Below, piece by piece: positions 1 through 10,928 of a stretch of DNA of 43,566 nt (position 1 is the first letter of the stretch; each line of letters opens with the position of its first letter). The position numbers and the translations under genes are program-made. Under the pieces are notes generated by a model, which saw only the letters and a list, made by a program, of their open reading frames with translations, did not search any database and had not been told where the DNA came from. Source of the stretch: Conoideocrella luteorostrata (lineage: Eukaryota; Ascomycota; Sordariomycetes; Hypocreales; Clavicipitaceae); assembly GCA_032433595.1 (NCBI GenBank), contig JASWJB010000346.1, positions 1 through 43,566 of the forward strand. Reading direction: 5' to 3'.

Positions 1-490
1 TAAACACACACACACACACAAATATATATATATAAATAATTAAAAAAAAAAAAAGTATGAAAATAAAGGCGAAGGATTTGAGACAAAGGTAGGGGGCTTA
101 CTGTTACGCTGATCATGAGAGCATTCGCTCCGTACTGTGTTATTTGTCCGTTTGTTCGTGGATTCTTTGCAGAGATATTTATTTCGGCAATGGAATCTCT
201 TCATTCATCCCTTATCTGCTTTTCTGAATGAGTACAAAGGTTGAATGTGTATTTAAGCACTTGAAAATTGGCCGGATTCAGTCACGGTAGAAAGGTGCAT
301 TACACAACAGTCAGTAGTGATGCTCTAATTCGTAGCAAGTTAATGAAGATCTAGGTACTGTATATCTATAGATTACTCAAAAGGCCCAAGAGTACTGTAT
401 ACAGGCTATATCATGAAATCAGAACCTCTCTCTGTATCTCTGTCTCCGCATGCATAAGTGTTCCTAGACAGAGACAGAGAGTCCAAAGAT
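1..490. other. Low-complexity edge and 3' flank, no gene
   Basis: The first 55 bases are a CA repeat, a TA repeat and an A run. The remainder is AT-rich and holds no reading frame I can support. It lies downstream of the neprosin-like gene, so its right part is probably that gene's 3' UTR and terminator. The low-complexity start looks like an assembly edge; this is inference. Confidence 0.6.
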
Positions 491-1588
491 TCAGCCCCCT
501 ACTACGCCGCCGGCACCAGGACCACCCAGGAAGAAATGACTTCCCCATTCCGTTCCCGAGTTCCAGCGAGCGTCGAGGGTGTAGCTCTCCGGCGCAGTAA
601 CGATCTCGTTTGCAGAACCGTCGAAAACGTTGTCGACTCCAGAGGGGTCCGTGTAAACCAAGTTGCGGAAGTACGCAGCTTTCCCATAGCCAGCCTCAGC
701 AAATTCACCGCTGCCCATATCTGTAGTTGTGAAAGCATCTTCTTCCTGGAAAACCTCTCCGTAATAATCGATTCGATTAGCCCCTGTCTCGAGCGTGGCA
801 CTGGGTTCCATTCTGTCCCGGGCAAACAGGCTGCCGGGGTAGTACCCGATGAAGATGCTGTTGACGACAAGCCACCAGTTGTTCTCGAACAGTTGGTAGC
901 CAATAGTGATCTCGTGCTGTTCGCCGTCAATGACGGAGTACGGAGTGAGCCCAATGCCCGGATAGATGGAATCATGGACCTGTATCCAGCCCTTTTGCTC
1001 CGTGTTCCACCCGCCCATGTTGTCGCCCATTTCCGAGTAATTATTCGAGGTGAAGAATGTGAATAGATGGGTCTTGGCAGCGTGAGCAGGGGCGTTGATC
1101 CAGCCTGCCTCGAGGGTCTGTCCGTCCTTGATCAAAGCGGTTTGCATGAGCGAAAAGTCCCCCGGGCTTTCGAGGTACGGCTCAAACATGCTCAGCGTGG
1201 CGCTGCCGCCCGTGTTTTCCACCTCCTGGAAGGTGCTGACGTACCAGTGCTGACCGGCGTTTTGACGGGCATAGATCCGGGAGGAGGCTTTGGGAGCCTT
1301 GCTTGGGGGCTTTTTGTTTGGGAGCTGTCCATGGCTGCTGCGGAGGATAGGAACCGTGCCTTTCGGACCACCGGTGTTGGTGTCGAAATGATGGGTTACA
1401 AGAATCGACTCCTCTATTCCTGGCGGTGGCGTTGCTATCTCTCCCTGAGATTCTGGCCGAATCCAGTCTATAATCTGGCCATTGGGCAGGGTTACAGTCT
1501 TGACAACGTCCAGATTGCGGGAGGCTATTCCAGAAACAGTTGCTGACAAGAGCAGAATGTCCCGGACAGCTGGGAGAGTCCAACGCAT
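491..1588 (-). CDS. Secreted neprosin-domain (DUF239) glutamic peptidase-like protein
   Basis: Single-exon frame of 365 residues starting at an ATG. Residues 1-23 form a signal peptide (hydrophobic stretch ILLLSATVSG), so the product is probably secreted. Residues about 110-315 match the neprosin fold: a QHWYVSTF strand, DFSLMQTALI, the TLEAGW motif (Glu160), a GDNMGGWN stretch, ENNWWLVVNSIFIGYYPGSLF, and YYGEVF (Glu278). Plant neprosins are prolyl endopeptidases that use two catalytic glutamates; Glu160 and Glu278 lie in the motifs where I expect them, but this assignment is by motif only. The plant-type N-terminal activation domain is reduced to a basic, Pro-rich linker (residues about 85-105). 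The C-terminus is Gly-rich. Substrate unknown; activity cannot be claimed from sequence alone. No operon-like context: the next gene, catalase, is 1.45 kb upstream on the same strand. Confidence 0.82.
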   Translation of the reverse strand: MRWTLPAVRDILLLSATVSGIASRNLDVVKTVTLPNGQIIDWIRPESQGEIATPPPGIEESILVTHHFDTNTGGPKGTVPILRSSHGQLPNKKPPSKAPKASSRIYARQNAGQHWYVSTFQEVENTGGSATLSMFEPYLESPGDFSLMQTALIKDGQTLEAGWINAPAHAAKTHLFTFFTSNNYSEMGDNMGGWNTEQKGWIQVHDSIYPGIGLTPYSVIDGEQHEITIGYQLFENNWWLVVNSIFIGYYPGSLFARDRMEPSATLETGANRIDYYGEVFQEEDAFTTTDMGSGEFAEAGYGKAAYFRNLVYTDPSGVDNVFDGSANEIVTAPESYTLDARWNSGTEWGSHFFLGGPGAGGVVGG

Positions 1589-2202
1589 TTTGAAGTATTG
1601 ATATAAACGATAATATCTGTTCGTGTAAATAAAGCACTTGATAAATCAGACTATCCAAAAAAAGATGAGAACTGCTTAAGACTGAGAATCACATCTATCC
1701 AACAAGCCATGCCGTCCTGCTCTTATACGTTCTGTTGTTGTCTTCCCTGCGCCCCCCCCCCCCCCGCCCTCCTTTGAAAGACTTTTCGTTTTCACGTTTA
1801 TCATTAGCTTATCGCGAAAAAAGTTATCTAGTTTGCATCTTGTTGCCAACTATACACATGAGATCATGATTCTGTCATAGGATCCAGTATCTACCTCAGA
1901 ATAACCCTTGGCACCCCTAGTTCCTCTGCAATAAGCCCTGCTATTTTAAATCGTCCTCATTTCTATGACTGACAACTGGGGACATATCTATGAGAAGAAT
2001 CGTATCACGCGTGATCTTGTCTTGGAGAACGGGGTCGCTACTAAAGAACCTTGGTTGGCATGTGTCTGAATGCAGCCCTGAGTTACATGATGGTCCACGT
2101 TGCTACGACCTGAAAGGAAAACCTTATTCATACTCCGTGCTTAAACAGGCTCATCGAGATGTTATCTATATAAACCGCTAGAATTACTCGCAAAATTACA
2201 TA

Positions 2203-2226
2203 GTCCACCACCGAAAAGTGGTGGAC
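2203..2226. repeat. Perfect 9-bp inverted repeat, 6-nt loop
   Basis: GTCCACCAC at 2203-2211 pairs perfectly with GTGGTGGAC at 2218-2226 around the loop CGAAAA. It could form a stable hairpin in RNA or mark the end of an old element. No T run follows it, so it is not a simple terminator. Confidence 0.6.
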
Positions 2227-2544
2227 CCCAGTCGCTGGTGTTACCTCACATAGGTAGTCAAGAGAGTTGACGGAAACCCCATCCCGGACAACATGTTGAA
2301 TCACATTACGGATTATAGTTGAGCATCTCTATTCCCTTTGTTTGCTTTTAAGCCCCTCCTTGTATGAGGCACCGGCATCAGCCTCGGAAAATGGAAGGTC
2401 CCTTCCGCATTACTATGACGTTGAGTGTTCCATCCGCTTGTGGAGTATGTCGTGACCACCCATTCGACCCTCATGTCGGACCGAGGCTCCGAGATGAACC
2501 TCAGCAGTGATTTCATAGCTCATGAGTCAATCATCGCCGATTAA

Positions 2545-2631
2545 GAGAGAGTTGACCTCCCTCTCACGTTGTGTTTGTGAGAACACAGAATTTTGTCTAA
2601 TTCTGCCGCTGTGATACACAACATCAGCGGC
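2545..2631. repeat. Three adjacent short hairpins
   Basis: Three perfect inverted repeats follow one another: GAGAG/CTCTC (2545-2549 with 2561-2565), CAGAATT/AATTCTG (2586-2592 with 2599-2605), and GCCGCTG/CAGCGGC (2605-2611 with 2625-2631). The last two share the G at 2605. The phrase AGAGAGTTGAC also occurs twice in this neighbourhood (near 2270 and near 2547). A structured RNA or a decayed transposon end are both possible; no family is recognised. Confidence 0.45.
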
Positions 2632-3042
2632 GCGTTTTCTGTACGGCAAATCCCGACAATTCAAGGAACGATGCTGGGATGCTTATCGTTGACCCCATGT
2701 AGCTCCGCATCCTGCCAAGAATAAGCTTATCCTAAAGTTGTATAAGGTCCAAACCCGCAAGGCTATGTAAGCTACTGTGCGTGTTAAAGAATTGGACGCA
2801 GCCGCTCGGTGCTGACAAGTAAGTCCAAGCGCATCGTCTTGTGTATAACCTAAAGCATATATTTCCGTAAATCGATAATCATTGAAAAAGTCAATAGCAA
2901 CAATAATAAAAATGATGAGATGGAATTTCTCATCTAGTTCAAAGGTACATATGGCCCCACGACCAATGACAAATGTAATATGAACAGAGAATAAGAAGCT
3001 TTCAAAAAGATCGTCAACTATTTCATAATACCCTCACGCCTA

Positions 3043-5519
3043 TTACGCATCCGTTGGGAATCGATCTGTGAACTTAAACTTGGCAAGTCCCTTCTTGAAG
3101 TCCTTACCAATATCCCACGTACCATTCTTCAAGTAAACACCAGCGCCCTCCTCCACACCAGCCGCTTTAAGCACAATCTTGGCCTTGCCCAAAAACCCAA
3201 CGGGCTTACCCCAGTTGTACCCATCAGCTACAATTTGGGTGGGTCGACCAGGCTGGTAAAGCGTAGACTTGGCCTTAGAGTCGAACAGCCCTTCGGCCCC
3301 ATCCGCGACGATGATGCCATCGAAGCTTACTGCATCGGCTGCATCGTAAGTCTGGTCAACACCTTGGACGAGAGATTCGCCGACAACAACGACAGTGACT
3401 TTGCTGGATTTGAACTCGTCCTTGAGCTGCTTGGCCTGCGCGAGAGAGCCGCTCGATTTGGTGGAGGTCAGAACGCCAACCTTGAGAGTTGCAATGGTGG
3501 GGAGCTCCTCGCCAAAAATCGACAGACCCTTGGTCTTGTTGTTGTGGTAGTATTTGTCGTCAGCGGCGGGGGCGTCAAGATTGAGAGCTTTGCCCACGCG
3601 CACGGCAATCTCGTGGCTGATCTTGTTGAGTTGTGCAAGAACGTTCTTCTGGACGGCTTGGCTGAGGTGGCTGGTCTCAAAACGGATGGCGTTGATCAAA
3701 AACTGCTGTTCGATGGGCGTAATGGAGTTGAAGAACAGGCGAGGCTGGCTCCAGTGGTCGAGGAAAGTTCTACTACGGCGTCTCTCCAATGCTCCAGAGA
3801 CCTTGCGTCCAGGCGCTGTGAAAAATCCTTTGCCTTGGGTTTGGTTGGCTTGCTTGGGGTAGCCTTTGTTCAGAGTATTTGGTGAATCTGCTCTTTGGTT
3901 AGGCTCTTGGTCTGGTGATGTCAGTTCTGTGAAGAATAACTTACAGGGAGCCGTGTTTTTGTGGATAAGGTTCTGTCCAGCACCATCACGGTTGTTGTTG
4001 TGGATAGGGACAACGGGTCTGTTGATTGGAAGCTGTTCAAAGTTGGGCCCCCCATGTCGGTTGATCTGGGTGTCCAGGTAAGAAAAGATGCGGCCCTGCA
4101 GCAGAGGGTCTTCGGTGAAATCAACACCTCGCACAATGTGGCCAGGTTGAAACTGTTCTCCCCGTTAGATAACTTTCCGTGGTGACTCGGACAAATTGGG
4201 TAAAGTGTCAAACCTACCATGACTTGTTCAGTCTCGGCAAAGTAGTTCGCAGGGTTGGCGTCCAGTCTCAGTACGCCGAGGGGATGCAGGGGAGCGTACT
4301 CCTCAGGAATGATCTTGGTGGGATCAAAAACATCGAATCCAAAAGCCAGCGCCTGGTCCTCGTTGATGATCTGCACGTTGAGTTCCCACTCGGGAAAGTT
4401 ACCAGACTCGATGGCATCGTGAAGATCTTGACGGTGGAAGTCTGCATTCTTTCCAGCAGCGCGTTGAGCTTCATCCCACACCAAGCTAGCCTTGCCCTGC
4501 TTGGACTTGAAATGCCACTTTACAAGCTTGGTATCGCCATTTTCGGTGACCAGTCGGTAAGTGTGGACACCAAAACCATCCTGTGGTTCATGTTAATTGA
4601 AGTACGGAATGTTGTCAAACCCCAGGGCTGCAGAACTGAACGTACAATGTGACGAAAACTGCGGGGAATGCCATAGCCCGCCATAGCCCAGAACAAAGTA
4701 TGCAAGGCAGAGGTCTCCTGAGAGAAGAAGTCCCACGCAGAGTCGTGAGCGGTTGCAGCCTGGGGAATCTCATTGTCTGACCGCGGCTTCACCGAGTGGA
4801 TAAGATCCGGGAACTGGATCGCATCTTGGATAAAGAAGACCGGGATGTTGTTTCCGACAATGTCAAAATTGCCCTCATCAGTGTATCTACAGGTTCAATT
4901 GATTAGCACACAGGGGCCGACGAGCCAGACCATGGGGGATGAGAGAAGGACCGAAAAGCGTACAGTCTGACAGCGAAACCATGAACGTCGCGGGCGGTAT
5001 CCGCGCTTCCCCTAGAGCCAGCAACAGTGGAAAAGCGAACAAAAACCGGTGTCTTCTTGCCCTTCTTGCCCAAGAACGATGCTGCAGTTATGTTGCTATA
5101 ATCATCATAGCTGGTGAACGTGCCATGGGCGCCGGCTCCACGGGCGTGAACAGCTCTTTCGGGAACCTTATTTACACATACTCTTTAGCGACCTATCAAG
5201 ATGGCAATTGTTCTTTCAAGACGCCACTTACTCGCTCATGATCGAAATGTGTAATCTTTTGTCGGAAGATAAAGTCCTCCAACAACGTCGGACCTCTCTC
5301 ACCTGCCTTGAGGCTGCTCTGATCCTCAATCGGTCCACCGACATCGGAAGTCAGGTATCCATCGCTATCGTCGACTTCATAACTTGCCAGGTGTGCGCGA
5401 GAAGAATCACCCTGACCCTCGGCTCTTGCAGCCAGGTTGGCTGGGTCTGCAAACGGGCATTGCGCCGTTGCCAATCTGACCAGGGCCAATGAAATGGCGG
5501 CCCAGGAGACATGTACCAT
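3043..5519 (-). CDS. Secreted large-subunit catalase (CatB type)
   Basis: Six exons rebuilt from splice sites and family continuity: 5519-5232, 5166-4964, 4886-4646, 4580-4218, 4152-3945 and 3887-3043. Introns are 57-77 bp and all junctions keep frame, giving 715 residues, normal for large-subunit catalases. The ATG at 5519 begins a signal peptide ([19 protein letters not shown]), so the enzyme, which converts H2O2 to water and oxygen, is probably exported. Visible active-site motifs: distal His in [10 protein letters not shown] (exon 2), distal Asn in [16 protein letters not shown] (exon 3), and the proximal haem Tyr in [10 protein letters not shown] (exon 5). The last ~150 residues ([10 protein letters not shown] onward, with [16 protein letters not shown]) form the flavodoxin/amidotransferase-like C-terminal domain typical of this class. 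A longer frame reaching 5546 begins with TTG, not ATG, and is not needed. The gene looks intact. Confidence 0.95.
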
Positions 5520-8500
5520 GTTGATATGAGATAGCACAAAACCCAATGGATGAAGAGAGATCCAAAAGAAGGGAAGTGACGCTACGTGACACTTCTCAAT
5601 GGAATATCCACAAATGAAGGTGATGGCCGCATGAGAGATGACCGGGTCTATTTATACGAAATGCAGCGAGGCCCACGGCAAGCAAGGGCTCTCACCTGGC
5701 GAGCAACTGCTGCTCACCTGCCCGCACGCACTTGACGACACATGATGTGAGGTACTCCATGGACCAGCTTGACCATGTTGCATTCTGGTTCTCTGTAGAT
5801 CTCCGATGCTCACGGATGGAACTATACTCGCATCCTTGTAATAAGACTCCGAGGTGCAGCTGGGACGAGGCCTTGTACTACATACTCCGTACAGTGTTGC
5901 ACAATAATTAGACAATGTGAAGAGCAGACGCCAAGCTGACCGGGCTGATCGGGCTGACCCGGCATAAAGTCGAGCTTATTGTGCAGCGTACTAGTACTCC
6001 GTACATGGCCGTGCTAAGAATACAACGTCGACTCAACTCACTTTTTTAGCAAATAGGCAAGCAGGTAGCTTCTCTTGCCCAGGGAAAGCAGGCTGTGTGA
6101 TGCGGGCTGCGTCTAAGCGCTGGCATTGCTGCATAAAAGTCAACATAGGTCGGATAGAGAGCTGTGGCTGGATCCCCCGGCCTCTTGGCTACGACATGGG
6201 TGGTGCTCATGCTCGAGATTGTGGTATAGTACTCTCAAAAAAAAGTAAGAATCCCTGTTTGCTCCTCGATTTCTGAACCAAGTACTCCGTACTCTGTGAT
6301 GGCAGGTAACAAGTGGGTATCTATCCCAACGTGGCCGCCTCCACAGCTAATACAATATCTGTCTGTGATCACAATGATGGTGTGTTGTTCGGGGCTGACA
6401 ATTCATGACGAGTGCGGCGTGCGATAGTTTCTGGATGACTGCAAATTCCACCAATTCGAGGCTTGCAACATTCCTCCGAGCTGCATGCACTAATGTTTCC
6501 TTCTCCTGCGTGATTCCATAAAGAGGGACTAGCCTTGAGCGCGGCGAGCTGTTTGATACTCCACGTCGCAGTACGGAGGACTCTGTAAAGTTTAATGGGG
6601 AATGTGGAATCAAGGGGCAAGGCGGAGAACCAGGAAAGTTTGACTTGGTGTTGTAATACGGTGCACAGCACACGGATAGGGAGATGGAAGGGGAGTGGAG
6701 AGAAAGGGAGAAGGGGAGAAGAGAGAAGAGTACTCCGTACTCCGCAGAGCAGCGGGGAGGAGAAGACAGAAGAAACATGATCAATAATACATTAAAGATA
6801 ATTGGCGCACGCATGGGGCTCGGGTGCGGACCGGATGAAAGCCAATGGGCCAAATAAGAAGACATGATATGAGACCAGTGGGTTTGGCCCGCACCCGCTC
6901 TGGAGGTACCTACGGTGAACGAAGCAATATAATGTGATGTCAAGTCATTTACTCGTGCGAAACGGGGATAAAGAGAAGACAGACGACCCTGTAGAGTTCG
7001 ATATGCTCCGTGCGGTGCGTACGGAGTAGTTAATCCTTGTTCTGTGTCTGCAATACGGAGCGCAGTGGGGGCTGCATGCCGGCGGGGATAACTTCCCAGG
7101 GAGTTACTCCGTAGCTAGTTACTTGAGATACTTGCCCTTTCGCAGGTGCAGAGTACATGCACCTACCCAGGTCGGTACTTCGACCTCGCTTGGCTGCGGA
7201 GAGCCAGCTGCATGAGCCAGTCACAATCTGTGGAAATAAAATTGCCAAGGAACACCATCTTATGTGCCAAATCACAAAGGCCACCCTCGGGGCTTGGAAT
7301 ATCTACCAAATTTACCATTGCCATCACAGACCAGCTGCTTTTCAAAGCTCGGCGGAGGTTGCCTCAATCGGTCCAAGTACTCCGCACATCAAGGCTACAT
7401 CAAGCATGCCTCACTAGTAGTTAGTTAACCCAAACGCCACGTCCGCAATGGCAGTCTGGCACCCAAGCTCGATTTCCTCGGCGGTCCAAAAGAGAAATTA
7501 TGACGAGGAAGCTAGGCAACGGAACCGGCCATGCAACCGGCCATGGACCAAGTTGCGCCACCAACATTGAGCCAGCATTGAAACAACCGGGCTGCAGTGC
7601 CGACGAGCCTCGTCCCTTAGCCATAACTACCAGATACTACACAACGGTCAAAGAGCTTACTGTATTTGTACTCTGCTTGGTGGTGTGGGTCGTTCAAGAC
7701 GTTCAAAATGGCGATTTCCATTGATCCTATTCGCTTTGCTGTACTTGAGCCACGATCAAGGATCGTCCTGCATAATCACGCCACATAGTTGACTTTGTTG
7801 TATTCCTCGGCCGGGGTATTGACGACTTTGCCGCTGCGGGGTTTACTATACTTGGCGTTCATCGCACCAGCTCACCAGCTGATATTTGTTTTAATTATTA
7901 TGTGAGAACTAACTTCTGTACTTTCTACTCCGTACAGGATGTAATTTATACTATGCACTGTTGAGTGAAATTGGATGGCGACGCCACAGGAAAACCTTGC
8001 CTGGGCCATGGAGAAGCACCAACGCCGAGTGTGAAGTCGAGAAAGACTGAAATATTGACTTTGTTCGCTTGGACCCCGGAATGGCAGCCTTCTCGCCTGT
8101 CATCCTGGAACGAGCTCCAGCCACCATCATGCGTAGCGAGAAGTTAGAGTGAGGAATCACGTTGATAGCTCGGGGGGCAAAAAACCCTTCAATCACCTCA
8201 TGCCCAGTAACGCGGTCAGACTGCGGCCTACCCGGGCGCTGACGAATCAATATTTTTCAATGGCAAGCAAATGTTGCCATGGCGCATGATAAACCAGCAG
8301 AAGAATGATAGCTCTGCTCGATGAGGCAAGTGCTGAGGTCGACCGAGCATGGTCTTGGTATCTGCAGAGTAGTATTTAGTACTCCGTACATGTATTCCAG
8401 AAATCCTGCAATTTAACCGCGCAAGATTCCATACAAGTCGACATGGATGCCAGCTATAGTTTGCTGGTTGGTAGGGCTCCTGTGGATCTCGCGCGATGTA

Positions 8501-8840
8501 ACTGCAGAACTCTAGAGAATGAGCCTCGGGACCCAACACGCGGTCGGCACCGTTCCTGAAATAAGTGTATCATTACGTACATCGTATTGTGGTCAAGGCA
8601 TTACTATGGCACCTCCGTGGTCTACAATGCAACAACGGCAAGATGGCGGGATAGAGTGCATTGATTAAATAAATTACAACAGTCCGAACTGCCCCAGAGA
8701 TTGGAATACACAGCAAGACATTACACAAAAGAGGACAGGGACTGAACGAAGCGGGCCGACCGACATGTCAAGCTACGCTCCAAACAGCAGGCAGACAAAA
8801 GTCGCTCCCTCTTTTTCCCTCTGGTTCTATTCCACCGGTC
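5520..8840. other. 3.3 kb gene-free spacer rich in TACTCCGTAC motifs
   Basis: Spacer between the catalase promoter and the 3' end of the HET gene. Frames up to 198 codons occur (6347-6943, -) but have no domain and poor composition. It holds the densest group of the TACTCCGTAC motif in the window and a purine-only run of 34 nt at 6697-6730 that abuts one motif copy. The catalase promoter lies at the left end. I see no RNA gene or transposon open frame. Confidence 0.6.
5883..8389. repeat. Cluster of dispersed 10-bp motif TACTCCGTAC / GTACGGAGTA
   Basis: Full 10-mers at 5883, 5995, 6283, 6731, 7926 and 8380, and the reverse complement at 7019. Near-matches occur at 6571, 7104 and near 7376. 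Further full copies elsewhere: 20254 (reverse complement), 21176, 25751 and 40416 (reverse complement), plus the one-base-shifted TACGGAGTAC at 42714. All full copies are outside coding regions. The outer GTAC arms make the longer 11-mer GTACTCCGTAC nearly palindromic, as for a dimeric protein site or the footprint of a short element. Function unknown. Confidence 0.7.
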
Positions 8841-10928
8841 CTACCCAAGGTACACATCCACCTCATCCTTTGCATGAGCATCCCATACCTTTTGCAAAAT
8901 ATGGCCAATGCCTCTTCTGTAGGCCACTCCGGAGATTCTCTCGATCCACAGTACATTGACAAAATGCACTACGCCATCATCATCCATGTTCTCCGCAAAC
9001 CTATCCATCGGGAAGACGTAAGAGCCCTTGCGCTCCATTGCACTCGAGATGGCTATAAATTCCAATTTTTCGTCGCCATCATAGTTGGACGATTGGATGC
9101 CCAACCAGCCGTCGTGGGCTCTGAACTCGCCAGCCCATCGGTTGGATTTGCCCCAGATATTGCCCACTGCTATTGGTGGGCTGGGCCTATCCTTTGGCAC
9201 CATGGAGATGGCATAATCGACATCGAAGAAACAAGATGTTGTTCTGAATGATAATAGAGGACCAGGCATGGTGAGTTCCGTCGGACGCGAATCGTATGCG
9301 CCACCTTCAGGTAAGTCTTCGACGGGTACTGGGTATTTGAACGATGTCAGGTCATCACTGTCATGCTTGAAATGACCACCCGACTTGGACCAGCCCGGTG
9401 GCAGTGCAGAGCTGGAGCTCCTGCGCGAGCGAAAATCTCGCAGCTGCAATCCTGTATTTTTGATAGGCATGGTATTAGCCCTGTCGGAGAGGCTCCAGGC
9501 AACCGTTGCTTTGATGCGGAACGGATGAGTGGCCTGGAACCTCTTCGACTCTTGGCCACGTTTTATAGAATGCGTTTCTTCGACGTAGTCCGCGCCCGCC
9601 CTCCACAAAGTCAGATCAACCGGGACTCCATCAAACCACCAACCCATCCAGGACCAAGACGGTAGGAATGGCGGGCGGGACAATGCTCGCCTTCGAATCG
9701 TTGCTTGTGGCCTCCACAGCAGGGCAATGTCGATGAACATGAGCGGCAACCCATACACAAAGCCCCCTTGGAAGATGCGGGACAACACGTGCGTAATACC
9801 TGCAAAAGCAAGGAGGGTGTCATCGTCGATAGTTACTCGCCTCGCACTATAATCCATAACTAAGCGAGCGTATTCGTCCATATCTGGCCACGGCGCATGC
9901 TGAAATCCAAATGCTGACTCTGATATGCGATTTGTACACGCAGGTTTCTTGCCACGGAGAATCTTCATCATATTGGTGGTACTCCCTTGCCAAAGGTCAC
10001 AATGGCACTCCCACGTGAAGGTGTCCTCGAAGAAGAAAACAGCACGGCGGGAATAAATAAGCTCCTGAAGAGTCCAGCCTCTTGTATTCCATTTTGAACC
10101 CAACAGAAGCTCGTTGTGTTCTCTATTTCCTTGTTTGGGCGTCCGAACTGGTCGTCGCGGATCCAACGGAAGTATACCTGTATGTACATCACCATGCGCC
10201 GCAACAATGGTCAGATACGCGTTTGAAAACACATAAGCCATGTGCTCAATATGTTCTGCCTTTTCTTGTTCATCATCCTGCACGATACACATCCTGTCCA
10301 CCCATAAATTTCGTATGCCAAGCTTCTTGGAGAGCCATATGGCATCTAGAATAGTTTGAGGGACGTCTTTATCAGGAAGGGTTAGCTGATAAGCATCAAC
10401 ATTTGACTTTAATAATTGTACGATGGCTTCAGGGCTGCTTCGTCGAGGATTTGACGACCCCCATACGTAACTGAGAGCGGCATATCTGTCCGAGGGTTTT
10501 GCGCGGACCAAGCAGCGTTCGACGCAGTCGATGAGGTAAACCGGACGCCAGGTCGGGACATCTATCTCGGCATGGCCGGTGCAGTGGGTGCCATGTTCAG
10601 CATTGCAGGTGTCAAGCCATTCCCGAGTGCGCGGTATTGGAGACTGTCTAGCTGATGATGCCGCTGATGAAGTCGACGCGCGGCGTTGTACAGCGGCGGT
10701 CGTTTCCTTGCGAGCATGATTAAAGGTACCCAGCAGCCTGTCGGTGATACTCAGGCGTTTGTTCTGCGCTGGCGGGTCACGGTCTCTTTCGCGATCTCTG
10801 TCTCTGTCTCTGTCTCTGTCTCGATCTCGATCTCGGTCACGGTCACGGTCACGGTCACGAGTGCGATCTCGCTCTCGCTCTCGTGGTGGAGGAGGTGATG
10901 GAGTGGGAGGAAGGGAAACCTCAGGCAT
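8841..10928 (-). CDS. HET-domain (heterokaryon incompatibility) protein with Arg-Asp repeat N-terminus
   Basis: Single-exon frame of 695 residues from an ATG. Residues 16-51 are an almost pure R-D/R-E dipeptide repeat encoded by hexamers. The HET domain spans about 149-290, with its three hallmark blocks: YAALSYVWG (149-157), LGIRNLWVDRMCIVQDDEQEKA (a slightly longer stretch at 203-224, key residues W209, D211, C214) and RGWTLQELIYSRR (283-295). HET domains trigger cell-death reactions after fusion of unlike fungal individuals; here the link to incompatibility is inferred from the family only. The C-terminal ~400 residues have no domain I recognise. The gene is divergent from the Zn2Cys6 gene, 855 bp away. 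No frameshift or internal stop is seen, so it looks functional. Confidence 0.9.
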   Translation of the reverse strand: MPEVSLPPTPSPPPPRERERDRTRDRDRDRDRDRDRDRDRDRDRDRERDRDPPAQNKRLSITDRLLGTFNHARKETTAAVQRRASTSSAASSARQSPIPRTREWLDTCNAEHGTHCTGHAEIDVPTWRPVYLIDCVERCLVRAKPSDRYAALSYVWGSSNPRRSSPEAIVQLLKSNVDAYQLTLPDKDVPQTILDAIWLSKKLGIRNLWVDRMCIVQDDEQEKAEHIEHMAYVFSNAYLTIVAAHGDVHTGILPLDPRRPVRTPKQGNREHNELLLGSKWNTRGWTLQELIYSRRAVFFFEDTFTWECHCDLWQGSTTNMMKILRGKKPACTNRISESAFGFQHAPWPDMDEYARLVMDYSARRVTIDDDTLLAFAGITHVLSRIFQGGFVYGLPLMFIDIALLWRPQATIRRRALSRPPFLPSWSWMGWWFDGVPVDLTLWRAGADYVEETHSIKRGQESKRFQATHPFRIKATVAWSLSDRANTMPIKNTGLQLRDFRSRRSSSSALPPGWSKSGGHFKHDSDDLTSFKYPVPVEDLPEGGAYDSRPTELTMPGPLLSFRTTSCFFDVDYAISMVPKDRPSPPIAVGNIWGKSNRWAGEFRAHDGWLGIQSSNYDGDEKLEFIAISSAMERKGSYVFPMDRFAENMDDDGVVHFVNVLWIERISGVAYRRGIGHILQKVWDAHAKDEVDVYLG
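10776..10883. repeat. Hexanucleotide minisatellite encoding the Arg-Asp repeat
   Basis: On the + strand this is runs of TCTCTG, then TCGATC, then GGTCAC hexamers, with some mixing. Read on the minus strand it gives Arg-Asp/Arg-Glu pairs at residues 16-51 of the HET protein. Sub-blocks of identical hexamers suggest recent expansion by slippage, so copy number probably varies between strains. Confidence 0.8.

Larger units (their letters stand above)
1589..3042. other. Intergenic spacer with C14 tract and hairpins
   Basis: Sequence between the catalase 3' end and the neprosin-like gene. It contains a run of 14 C at 1752-1765 and several inverted repeats (2203-2226 and 2545-2631, listed separately). 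Short frames here (for example 63 codons at 1990-2181) show no recognisable domain. It should hold the neprosin gene promoter at its left end. Confidence 0.6.

Noticed and set aside
3235..3885. 216-codon open frame on the + strand inside catalase
   Set aside because: Antisense shadow of catalase exon 6, whose minus-strand protein matches its family throughout.
6347..6943. 198-codon frame on the minus strand
   Set aside because: No domain, odd composition, and it crosses a purine tract and a TACTCCGTAC motif; judged spurious.
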